A DNA stretch of 46,433 nucleotides from assembly GCA_023300375.1 (NCBI GenBank), contig JALZWO010000185.1, forward strand, positions 1 through 46,433, read 5' to 3'. The stretch comes from Granulosicoccus sp. Lineage in GTDB: Bacteria; Pseudomonadota; Gammaproteobacteria; Granulosicoccales; Granulosicoccaceae. The notes under the pieces were generated by a model. The model had not been told where the DNA came from and ran no database searches. It saw nothing but the letters and a program-made list of their open reading frames with translations. This document shows positions 35,648 through 44,010 of the stretch, piece by piece (the stretch's first letter is position 1; each line of letters opens with the position of its first letter). The position numbers and the translations under genes were made by a program.

Positions 35648-36133
35648 ATGAATAAACATCTATTTTTTGCTATCGCGGGTCACCGTTATGCCTTGCCGCA
35701 CGAGTACGTAAAAGCTGTACATTCTCAACTATCACTGAGCCCTGTAGTGGGCACACGCCATTGGTTTCTAGGCTTAGCAACATTCGAAGGTAGGTTAATA
35801 CCGGTGACTAATCTAGGGTCTTTTTGCGGATTGACGCCAAGTGAAGGCTGTACTGTCGAGTTAGATCCATTGACCGCTTTGGCCGCTTTAAAAGTTGATA
35901 ACGTTTTCGTGTCTAGTTCTAAAGCTCAAACCCATGTCGCAAATGACGCTGAACACGGTACGTCAAAAAAATTGCCTACATTACCCGGTAATTCAGGAGG
36001 TACTTCTAACGTATTGCGTGAATTTGTAACCGGCGAGCTCGTTAGTGACAAGGGTCAGAATTATCACGTGTTGGATGTCTCATCACTCGTACAATCGGAT
36101 CGTTTCATCAATATAAAGGAAAGTTTTGACTAA
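35648..36133 (+). CDS. pilI: PilI-like CheW adaptor protein
   Basis: The product is a single CheW domain that would couple the receptor PilJ to the kinase ChpA. Typical words are FFAIAGHRYALPHEYVKAV, WFLGLATFEGRLIPVTNLGSF and, near the end, YHVLDVSSLVQSDRFINI. A middle stretch (residues about 95-125, SSSKAQTHVANDAEHGTSKKLPTLPGNSGGTS) is a low-complexity insertion not expected in CheW. The ATG at 35648 (MNKHLFF) is the better start; an alternative upstream at 35639 would add three residues. Its stop shares one base with the pilJ start (TAATG). Confidence 0.8.
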   Translation: MNKHLFFAIAGHRYALPHEYVKAVHSQLSLSPVVGTRHWFLGLATFEGRLIPVTNLGSFCGLTPSEGCTVELDPLTALAALKVDNVFVSSSKAQTHVANDAEHGTSKKLPTLPGNSGGTSNVLREFVTGELVSDKGQNYHVLDVSSLVQSDRFINIKESFD

Positions 36134-37581
36134 TGTCAGATAAGAGAACTGCAGAGAACCAGTCTCGGCTTTTGCTGCCGTTCACACTGCTGGTGCTGTG
36201 TGTACTAGCGCTATTAGTTACATTGTTTGGTTTGTATCGCACAAGTTCCATTGCAGGTGAGCGAGTCGCTGAACTGACGTCAGCTTGGCAGAGCTTCATG
36301 CAAAATGGTGTGCAAGGCTCGGATCTACTGGCAACTGACAGACTTGTGCAAAGTGCAGCGTTGCCGTTTCCAGCTGTCGAATCCGCTGCGCTATGGAGTC
36401 TTGGTATGGCACTTTTAAGCGTTGTGATTCTGGCTTGGTTCGTCTGGGCGTCGCGAGCTGACAAAATTGCGAACTCCGCAATTATTCGGCAGGATTCCGA
36501 TCACGATGCTGCAGCTACTGCCAGCTTGCTTGATGAAATTGCGCCTTTGTTAAGTGGTGATCTCGATGTTAGAGCAACTGCGCGCGAGGGAAGTGCTGGT
36601 GCCTTGGCAGATACGATCAATTTTGTCGTCGATGAGCTGAAGCATCTGGTCTCTTCACAGCTCGCCGCATCCCGAATGTTGAATTCGGTCGTTGATGAAT
36701 CGCAAGTCATTCTTACGGGAATGGAATCGCTAAGCAAAACGCAGTCAGAACAGCTCGCGCAATCATCAAATACCGTTTCAGGCACCAGTCAATCAACAGC
36801 TGCGCTTTCAGCCAGTGCTCTGGACGTGGAATCTGGATCTTCGAAAATCGAATTGTCGCTGAATCAGCTGATAGCCAATGCGTCTCATGGACGGCAGTCT
36901 ATGGATTCAGTGAGAGTTGATGCAGATAACGCTATAGGGCTCGTTCAATCAGTAAACGATCATGCACGCTCGGCGTTGCACGCCGTAATTCGGATTGACG
37001 AATTTGTTGAACACACAGAGCACATGGCAATTAATGCCACACTTCAGTCTTCCTCAGAAAATGCACGCGCAGATTCCTCCGCGTCACGACTTGCAACTCT
37101 TGCCAATGAGGTCAGCACTTTGGCAGAGGAGTTTGGTCGTTCAGTGGAAGATATCAATGTGCTGATGCATGCGGTTTATACGGATACCGCAAACGCGATG
37201 AATTGTCTGCGACGGATGTCCAAGTCAGTTTCTTTACAGATTGAGGAATCAGAAAAGCAATCTCCGCTACTGAATGCGGTTACTGCTCAATCTAGGCTCA
37301 TCAAGTCGAACGTTGCGCTGATTGCTGAGTACGGTGCTTCGCAGAATCGTGAAGTCAACACCATTAGCAAGAGCCTTGACGGAGTTTGTCAGACTGGTCA
37401 TGATAATTCTCGTGCCATGAACGAGGCGCGGCACACACTTGATAAAATGAAAATACTGGCGGCTCAGCTTCGGCAAGACACATCAGAGTTCAAATTGCCA
37501 CAACGCGAGTCTCAGTTGACACATAAGCCTGTTAAAAGTGTTGCGCGAAAGGCTGCAGAACGAGCTGTAATTGATGGCTGA
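36133..37581 (+). CDS. pilJ: PilJ-like receptor with minimal periplasmic part
   Basis: The 482-residue product has two membrane helices (about residues 14-36 and 88-108) with only about 50 periplasmic residues between. Pseudomonas PilJ, about 680 residues, has a large periplasmic sensor there. A HAMP-like region (LSGDLDVRATAREGSAGALADTINFVVDEL, about 138-168) and a helical signalling domain follow. The tip, normally rich in QTN..ALNA and GRGFAVVA, reads HTEHMAINATLQ and ASRLATLANEVSTLAEEF, so it is degenerate but recognisable. It overlaps chpA by 11 bases. No pilK methyltransferase gene follows. Confidence 0.75.
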   Translation: MSDKRTAENQSRLLLPFTLLVLCVLALLVTLFGLYRTSSIAGERVAELTSAWQSFMQNGVQGSDLLATDRLVQSAALPFPAVESAALWSLGMALLSVVILAWFVWASRADKIANSAIIRQDSDHDAAATASLLDEIAPLLSGDLDVRATAREGSAGALADTINFVVDELKHLVSSQLAASRMLNSVVDESQVILTGMESLSKTQSEQLAQSSNTVSGTSQSTAALSASALDVESGSSKIELSLNQLIANASHGRQSMDSVRVDADNAIGLVQSVNDHARSALHAVIRIDEFVEHTEHMAINATLQSSSENARADSSASRLATLANEVSTLAEEFGRSVEDINVLMHAVYTDTANAMNCLRRMSKSVSLQIEESEKQSPLLNAVTAQSRLIKSNVALIAEYGASQNREVNTISKSLDGVCQTGHDNSRAMNEARHTLDKMKILAAQLRQDTSEFKLPQRESQLTHKPVKSVARKAAERAVIDG

Positions 37582-40500
37582 TTTTGAGAATCCACAATTT
37601 GGGCGTTTAAGCGAACAGCCGCCGATGGATGGAGATACGCTAGCGCGTATGCAAATTTCTTGCGTCCGAATCACCGAATGTGTGGCGATGCTCAGGTCAG
37701 GCTCTACAAGCAAGGTTGCTGCTGCTAGTTATCAATCGCTGATTGAAGAGTTGCAACGCTTGCGAAATATGCTCGTGCTGGTAGACAGTGTGGCCATAAT
37801 TCTATTGATTGAGGAACTGCTGCTCGTGCTAAACGCCGATGCGGCATTGATGCCCGCACAAGAACAACAGCAAGTAGAATTATTACAAAGAGCTGCGTCA
37901 AAAATAAGTCAAAAAATAGACTTAATGCAGGACGCATCCAGTCACAATAGTGGATTTTTGTTGCTACCTCTTATCAACGATTGCCGTGCAATCAGAGATG
38001 AGGCTTTATTGTCCGATAAGGTCATGCTGGTCCTAGGTTTGGAACCTTCAGCATTCGTTGTCCAGTCGCCTGATAATCCTCAATGGAGACAGCAGTATGC
38101 ATTGTGGGTCGACTATGCTGCCGAACAGCACACGAGCTTGATGCAAAGGTTGCTGCATTGGTGGCGCAGTCAACAAGGAGAAGGAAGTTCAAAGCCTTTG
38201 ATCAGGCAGCTAAACCGATTTTGCGATATGACCGCTCAACACACGTCGCTTCAACCGCTGACCTCTGTTTTTCGAGCTTGTTCGGTCATAGTGGACGCTG
38301 TTGATAAAGATCTGCTCGAGCATGGGCCGGCCATTCATAGTCTGTTTTCGCAACTTGAACGTCGGATACACAGCTGTGCACGTGGTGAAATCTACGAGGA
38401 TCTCGTACCTGCTGATTTGTTGCGCAATTGTTTATATTACGTGTCTCAAGTGAGCTTGGAAACACCATCCACAACGCAGTTGAGGCGTAGTTTTCGGCTC
38501 GATTGTCTTCGTCAGGTTGGCCGACACTTAAACAATAAAAAGACCCCAGTTATCGATGTTGATTACCATCTGCTAAATGCCGTGCGTGTGTTCATGACTC
38601 GTGAGTCTGCTGTGCTTCGAGCAGATCAGTCTGAACAGGACAGGCCCGCATACGAATTGACTGAACAAAATGTAAAACTATCTGCTGGCAGTCTGGCGCG
38701 GATGCGTATTCGTTTTGCTTCATTAGCACCGTTATTCTCTTTGGTGGCAGGCGCAAATGCCTTGCAAAGCCTTAAAGAGATCAATAATGTGCTGAATACA
38801 TTAGAAGTGTCTGACATAACGTCTAACTCATCAAACGTTAAATCGCTTTTCATCTCTTTGTTCGAGTTGGACAATTATCTTGAAAACCTAGCCCGTAGTA
38901 CCGTTGTTAGCGGATCGAATTCAAAGTCGGTGCAGCTTGGTACTGCCAGAGAAATTTACCTTGATATTGCCTCAGACGCCTGCCTTGTTGAGGCTCGCAC
39001 AGAGATACAAAATACGTTGTATGCGGTACAGGTGCACTTGCAAAGCGAGAGGCTAGATACACAGCTGGGTACTGTATGGGCCGCCAATTTATTGCAGGCC
39101 AATAATGCGCTTCAAATATTGCCATTGCCTGAAGTGAGCCCGCTACTCCATTCACTGTCTGGCATTGTTGAATTAATTTGTAACGACTCCTACGATTTTA
39201 ATGTAGACCCAGCAAGTGACCGAGAAGCTGAATCGCAATTGAGTCTTATTACATCTGTCGTAGGGATGATCGGTGCAGTCAGTGATTCTTTACATGATTA
39301 CCTGACTTGGGTATTTCAACCTCAGCCGACCGCCAGCCAGTACCTTAATGATGTGGAGGAGCATCTAGACAGATTGTCTCACTCAGTAGCTATTGGTTTA
39401 GGTGACAATTCAGACGAAATGTTTGCTGATGCCCTACAGAATGATTTGTCTTTACCTGATACAGCTAGTTTGACGCTTAATGTTGAAGATCATTTGTTGC
39501 TTGATGATTATCCTCAAGAAGATCAACCTGAACTTGATCGTACCTTGCGAATTGTTTTGAGAGATGAATGCCTTAAACATGTTATGAATCTTGAGCAAAC
39601 AGTGCATCAAACATTGAGCTCAAGCGAGAAAAACTCACAACTACCGGATGAAGCCATGCTTCGTTCATTGCATAATTTAACAAATAGCGCACAAACATTG
39701 AAGGTGTTGGAGATAAATCAAATTGTGCAGCCGCTACAACGGGTGTCGCTATTGCTACATAGACAAGGCAAAGTTTTTGATAGCAAGGATACTCAGTTTA
39801 TAGGGGTGTTGGTTGATGTCTTGCGCAAAGGATTGATGTCTGTAGAAGTCAATGAAAATCAGATGATTATTCCAATATCAGATGTCGAAGATCGTCTAAG
39901 TGAATTTGTGGTTAGACTAATTCCTGGTGAGCAAGGTAAAAGTAAACCGTTGCATGCAGGCCCCCATCACATCGTCAGTGAAAGTGCTAACGAATCTGGT
40001 GCTAGTTATGGGTCTCCACTAGAAGAGCGGTTTGATAGTGAAGCTTCAGAATTGCTAAATTCCTTACGAGTCATTATTGGCAACCCAGAATTCAATACGC
40101 AATCTGTTCAATCTGCTCTCTTTGTTCTACACACGTTAAAAGGTAGTGCCAGGATGTTGGGAGTAGTGCCCATAAGCGACTGTACACATAAGCTCGAATC
40201 GCAGGTTATGAAACTGAGCAGTGTTGATGAACAGTTGCTTGCGTTAAGGGTGGGGCACCAAACGATGCATAGTTATCTGTTGCAAGTAAATTCACGACGA
40301 GCAACTAGCGTCGAATCACCTCCATTCGATATGAGTACCCACAAGTTCGACGACAGTCAGACGATTGCGGGCGTTCGTCGTGCAGATGATCTGCTAGATG
40401 TGGTCACCGAGCTAAACGTGGTGCAAGCCCGATTGAGCGACGAGCTCACACGACTCAGTTCAGCTATTCGCGACTTTGAGAACACCACCACGCGCTGGCA

Positions 40501-42040
40501 GCAGATACAGACTTCGAAGGCAGCAAGTGTTTATTCGGAAGCGATTGAGATAAATGCCGATATTGATGCAACACGTACAGGTTTGCGCAATTCGATACAA
40601 AGAGCGGTAAGACAGCAACAAAGTGCAAGCAGAGTGAGTGCAGATTTACAGCAGGCGATTGTGCATTCCCGCCTCATTCGTTTTGGTGAAATTCGCAATC
40701 GACTTGAAGAAACCATCGAGGAGCTTGCGCGAACGTGTGGGGTCTCTGTGCGGTTAGAAATTGAAGGGGGCGAACTCATGATAGATAAAACGCTCTTTAA
40801 GCAACTACACGCTCCACTTGAGCATTTAACGCGCAACGCTGTGGTGCATGGTATTGAGCGAGCAGAGGAACGTCTAAGTAAATCGAAGTCTGGTATCGGC
40901 TGTATCCGACTGTCCGCACTGGTAGATAGGGACTCTTTAGTCGTGAAATTTGCTGACGATGGACGAGGACTCGACAAAGAAAACTTTAACAAAATGTTGT
41001 CTGAACGTGGACAAGACGCTCCAGACAGTCATCAAGCTCTGCAAGACTTACTGTTAAGCCCGGGTTTTTCAACCGTTCCAAAATCTGATTCGCTCTCGGG
41101 CCACGGGCTCGGTCTGTCTGCGGTAGCTGCAGCAGTGATTCGATTGGAAGGATTGCTTAGTTTGGATGTTGATGTGAGCGATGGCTTCTCTATCACGATG
41201 CAGATTCCACAAAAAATCGTTGTGACTCCTGTGCTCATTGTCGAGTGCGAATCGAGTTTGTATGGCTTACCTCTAGACAGAGTGCAGTCAGTGATGTTGG
41301 ATAAATCTGGGACTGTTGCGATGAGTCCGAATGAAAAGGCAACTCCTGTTAGCCTTGCGCGGCTTTTGGGGGCACAAAGCGATGTGAGCTGGCACTCTAA
41401 CGCGGGCTTGAAGCGGCCAACAGTGACAGTACAGGCAGCCGGCCATAGCAGAATCATTGCTGTCGATAAAATCATTGGCTATCGTGAGCTAGTTGTTCAG
41501 CCGTTAGGATCGCAATTGTCAATGCTCAGACATTTCAGTGCTGGCAGTGTGCTTCCTACGGGGCAGCAAGTTCTGATTCTGCATCCAGACTCACTTGACT
41601 TTGATCAAAGCCAGCGACCAGCTTGGGTATCGCATTCTGTTCACGGGTTCAAGAATCCGATTGCATTGGTGGTGGACGATTCTCCCACTACACGCTCTCT
41701 GGTACAAAATATGTTGGAAGAGCGAGGGATTGAAGCCCATGTCTGTAAAGACGGTTTGGAGGCTCTCAAGCAACTTCCTGACACGAGGCCTGACATCATG
41801 ATCGTGGATTTAGAAATGCCCAGGTTGGATGGCTTTGCGCTGATGCGACGTATCTATGAGGATTTTCCTGATGCTGGCATCAGAATTGTTGCGATTAGCA
41901 GTGGAAGTGATGATTCTCGCAAGATGCTAGCGAAAAAATTAGGTGCTGTTGCCTATTTAAAAAAACCCTATACAAGTCAACAATTTGATTCCGCAATAGA
42001 AGCGGCAGGAATCAGCCTTCCGGATCTTACAATTGCTTGA
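37571..42040 (+). CDS. chpA: ChpA-like hybrid chemotaxis histidine kinase
   Basis: The 1489-residue product has a long N-terminal helical region with PilL/ChpA-like Hpt modules, a degenerate Hpt around His701 (LHNLTNSAQTL, no Lys-Gly), and a canonical Hpt at His854 (LHTLKGSARMLG). A coiled-coil dimerisation region follows, then a HATPase domain with N-box TRNAVVHGIE (Asn about 1089), G1 FADDGRGLD and G2 GHGLGLSAVAA. Next come a CheW domain (about 1220-1350) and a C-terminal receiver (about 1365-1485) with VVDDS, phospho-acceptor Asp1413 in MIVDLEMPRLDG and the Lys in LKKPY. Pseudomonas ChpA is about 2470 residues with many Hpt domains, so this form is much reduced. It probably controls pilus retraction or extension. 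Confidence 0.9.
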   Translation: MMADFENPQFGRLSEQPPMDGDTLARMQISCVRITECVAMLRSGSTSKVAAASYQSLIEELQRLRNMLVLVDSVAIILLIEELLLVLNADAALMPAQEQQQVELLQRAASKISQKIDLMQDASSHNSGFLLLPLINDCRAIRDEALLSDKVMLVLGLEPSAFVVQSPDNPQWRQQYALWVDYAAEQHTSLMQRLLHWWRSQQGEGSSKPLIRQLNRFCDMTAQHTSLQPLTSVFRACSVIVDAVDKDLLEHGPAIHSLFSQLERRIHSCARGEIYEDLVPADLLRNCLYYVSQVSLETPSTTQLRRSFRLDCLRQVGRHLNNKKTPVIDVDYHLLNAVRVFMTRESAVLRADQSEQDRPAYELTEQNVKLSAGSLARMRIRFASLAPLFSLVAGANALQSLKEINNVLNTLEVSDITSNSSNVKSLFISLFELDNYLENLARSTVVSGSNSKSVQLGTAREIYLDIASDACLVEARTEIQNTLYAVQVHLQSERLDTQLGTVWAANLLQANNALQILPLPEVSPLLHSLSGIVELICNDSYDFNVDPASDREAESQLSLITSVVGMIGAVSDSLHDYLTWVFQPQPTASQYLNDVEEHLDRLSHSVAIGLGDNSDEMFADALQNDLSLPDTASLTLNVEDHLLLDDYPQEDQPELDRTLRIVLRDECLKHVMNLEQTVHQTLSSSEKNSQLPDEAMLRSLHNLTNSAQTLKVLEINQIVQPLQRVSLLLHRQGKVFDSKDTQFIGVLVDVLRKGLMSVEVNENQMIIPISDVEDRLSEFVVRLIPGEQGKSKPLHAGPHHIVSESANESGASYGSPLEERFDSEASELLNSLRVIIGNPEFNTQSVQSALFVLHTLKGSARMLGVVPISDCTHKLESQVMKLSSVDEQLLALRVGHQTMHSYLLQVNSRRATSVESPPFDMSTHKFDDSQTIAGVRRADDLLDVVTELNVVQARLSDELTRLSSAIRDFENTTTRWQQIQTSKAASVYSEAIEINADIDATRTGLRNSIQRAVRQQQSASRVSADLQQAIVHSRLIRFGEIRNRLEETIEELARTCGVSVRLEIEGGELMIDKTLFKQLHAPLEHLTRNAVVHGIERAEERLSKSKSGIGCIRLSALVDRDSLVVKFADDGRGLDKENFNKMLSERGQDAPDSHQALQDLLLSPGFSTVPKSDSLSGHGLGLSAVAAAVIRLEGLLSLDVDVSDGFSITMQIPQKIVVTPVLIVECESSLYGLPLDRVQSVMLDKSGTVAMSPNEKATPVSLARLLGAQSDVSWHSNAGLKRPTVTVQAAGHSRIIAVDKIIGYRELVVQPLGSQLSMLRHFSAGSVLPTGQQVLILHPDSLDFDQSQRPAWVSHSVHGFKNPIALVVDDSPTTRSLVQNMLEERGIEAHVCKDGLEALKQLPDTRPDIMIVDLEMPRLDGFALMRRIYEDFPDAGIRIVAISSGSDDSRKMLAKKLGAVAYLKKPYTSQQFDSAIEAAGISLPDLTIA

Positions 42041-42123
42041 ATGAGTGGCTCGTTATTTATTTCGAATAGTTATGCGACGCTAGGGTATAAAGAACGCTAC
42101 TTTAATTTTAAGGCGAACACTTA

Positions 42124-43149
42124 ATGCGTATCGGTATTATCGGCGGCTCTGGTTACACAGGAGTCGAATTGCTTCGATTACTTTGTGTCAGAAGTGACAT
42201 TGAAATTGTCTTCATTAGTTCTCGAGCGCAAGCTGGTACGCCAGTGAGCGATCTGTTTCCGAGTTTGCGTGGGCATGTCGATCTGGCATTTTCTCACCCT
42301 GATCAGATTGCTAGCTCGAAGTGCGATCTGGTGTTCTTCGCGACTCCGAATGGCACAGCTATGCATCAGGCCAGAGCTTTACTTGATCAAGGGACAAAGC
42401 TGATCGATCTGTCTGCCGACTTTCGTCTCAAGGATGTAGCAGTGTGGGAAAAGTGGTACGGGATGACCCACGCTAGCCCTGAATTGATAGATGAGTCAGT
42501 GTATGGGCTGCCCGAAGTACATCGCGAAAGCATTCGGTCGGCGCATCTCGTTGCAAATCCTGGGTGCTATCCCACTGCGGTGCAGCTTGGCTTTATGCCT
42601 TTGCTTGAGGCAGGTGTTGTTGATTCACAATCGCTCATTGCTGATGTTAAATCAGGAATAACAGGCGCGGGTAGAAGCGCATCCGTAGCTAACTTGTTAG
42701 CTGAGGCCGCAGATAGTTTCAAAGCGTATGCGGTGCAAGGGCATCGTCATCTTCCCGAGATTGAGCAGGGCCTTCAATCGATGACAACAGGCTCGATACA
42801 ACTCACTTTTACGCCTCATCTGCTACCCATTATTCGTGGCATTCATGCCACCTTATATGCTCCACTGAATACCGAAGTTGACTTGCAAGCACTGTTTGAT
42901 CGTCGCTATGAGAACGAGCCCTTTGTCGATGTGCTGCCGAGTGGCTCACATCCTGAAACACGTTCCGTGAGAAGTACCAATGTGTGCCGACTAGCCGTTC
43001 ATCAGCCACAAGGCCGGGGGATGGCAGTTGTGCTTGCGGTTGAAGACAACTTGGTAAAGGGTGCTGCAGGTCAGGCAATTCAGAATATGAACTTGATGCT
43101 CGGTTTGCCGGAAACCTCTGGACTCATTCTGCCGGCTATCATGCCCTGA
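42124..43149 (+). CDS. argC: N-acetyl-gamma-glutamyl-phosphate reductase
   Basis: ArgC performs the third step of arginine synthesis. The 341-residue product has the Rossmann start [17 protein letters not shown], the active-site Cys in [16 protein letters not shown] (about residue 152), [12 protein letters not shown], and the His in [16 protein letters not shown]. All are intact and the length is normal. AAGGCG upstream of the ATG may serve as the ribosome binding site. It stands between chpA and erpA without tight coupling. Confidence 0.96.
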   Translation: MRIGIIGGSGYTGVELLRLLCVRSDIEIVFISSRAQAGTPVSDLFPSLRGHVDLAFSHPDQIASSKCDLVFFATPNGTAMHQARALLDQGTKLIDLSADFRLKDVAVWEKWYGMTHASPELIDESVYGLPEVHRESIRSAHLVANPGCYPTAVQLGFMPLLEAGVVDSQSLIADVKSGITGAGRSASVANLLAEAADSFKAYAVQGHRHLPEIEQGLQSMTTGSIQLTFTPHLLPIIRGIHATLYAPLNTEVDLQALFDRRYENEPFVDVLPSGSHPETRSVRSTNVCRLAVHQPQGRGMAVVLAVEDNLVKGAAGQAIQNMNLMLGLPETSGLILPAIMP

Positions 43150-43351
43150 GATGTGAAGGAGTTCTAACGTATCCGTCTCTGGAATGAAGAATTACGGCCC
43201 ACTTGTCGGATTGATGTGGATCTGGAGCTTAGCCACGGCTCAAAGAATGGGCTGTAAGCGCTCTGATAGCAGTGCTCAAAAGTGTCTTTCATTTAAAAAT
43301 ATGGCTTGAAATTGGTCGACCAGTGCATAGCATTATCCACGCGAGAAATAG

Positions 43352-43400
43352 TTGACTAATTTGCTTGGTCAAGTACACTGGCATTAATGCGAATGAGAGG
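43352..43400 (+). promoter_or_regulatory. erpA promoter with IscR-like dyad
   Basis: TTGACT (43352-43357) and TACACT (43374-43379) are spaced 16 bases and fit sigma-70 -35 and -10 boxes. GAGAGG (43395-43400) is a ribosome binding site 9 bases before the erpA ATG. ATAGTTGACT and TGGTCAAGTAC flank the spacer as inverted half sites similar to IscR type 1 halves. The spacing is about 4 bases longer than the E. coli type 1 site, so IscR binding is only a possibility. Confidence 0.45.
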
Positions 43401-43409
43401 AATTCCCAA

Positions 43410-43775
43410 ATGAGTGCTGAGATCAATATTGACGATTTCGAAATGCCTGATCTTCTGGTGTTTACAGAAGCCGCGGCTCTGAAAGTCAAAGAGTTGATCG
43501 TCGAGGAAGGTAATCCAGACCTGAAATTACGAGTGTTCGTTTCGGGCGGTGGCTGCAGTGGGTTTCAATACGGTTTTACGTTTGACGAAGTTATTAACGA
43601 AGGCGACACTGAGGTGGACAAGGAAGGGGTGAAACTACTCATCGATCCTATGAGTTTTCAATACCTTACAGGCGCTGAAATCGACTATTCAGAGGGTCTC
43701 GAAGGGTCTCAGTTTGTAATTCGGAATCCCAACGCGACTACTACCTGCGGATGTGGTTCATCGTTCAGCGTTTAA
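43410..43775 (+). CDS. erpA: Iron-sulfur cluster insertion protein ErpA
   Basis: ErpA is an A-type carrier that delivers Fe-S clusters to target enzymes, including those of isoprenoid synthesis. I choose ATG 43410 (MSAEIN), with GAGAGG upstream, giving 121 residues; the longer frame upstream lies in the promoter. The three cluster-binding cysteines are in [12 protein letters not shown] and [51 protein letters not shown] is typical of the family. Confidence 0.95.
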   Translation: MSAEINIDDFEMPDLLVFTEAAALKVKELIVEEGNPDLKLRVFVSGGGCSGFQYGFTFDEVINEGDTEVDKEGVKLLIDPMSFQYLTGAEIDYSEGLEGSQFVIRNPNATTTCGCGSSFSV

Positions 43776-43866
43776 TCGGTTTTTAGAGCTAGTGTTTGCA
43801 ACTGCGGCATGCAATAGGCTCGTAGGTAGGCATCAGCAGCAAGGAGTTTCTACCAGACATCGCTTC

Positions 43867-43905
43867 GCTCTCCTTTGCATCATCTTTGACGCAAAGGATG
43901 AGAGC
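43867..43905. terminator. Bulged hairpin between erpA and M23 gene
   Basis: GCTCTCCTTTGC (43867-43878) pairs with GCAAAGGATGAGAGC (43891-43905): 12 base pairs with a 3-base bulge and a 12-base loop. GGGGTTTTT follows at 43922-43930, which could add a weak terminator signal for erpA. The gap 43776-44010 holds no gene. The anmK gene often found here in related bacteria is absent. Confidence 0.45.
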
Positions 43906-44010
43906 CGTAAGCCCTAGCTTTGGGGTTTTTCGATGTACTCGGTGACAGTATTCAATGTTCACCCTGCACGACTGTGTGCAGCCTGAATCATGCCATACGC
44001 AGAGTATTTG

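Noticed and set aside
43911-43930. Simple terminator AAGCCC...GGGGTTTTT
   Set aside because: The stem has only about three strong base pairs, too weak alone; the larger hairpin at 43867-43905 is the better candidate.
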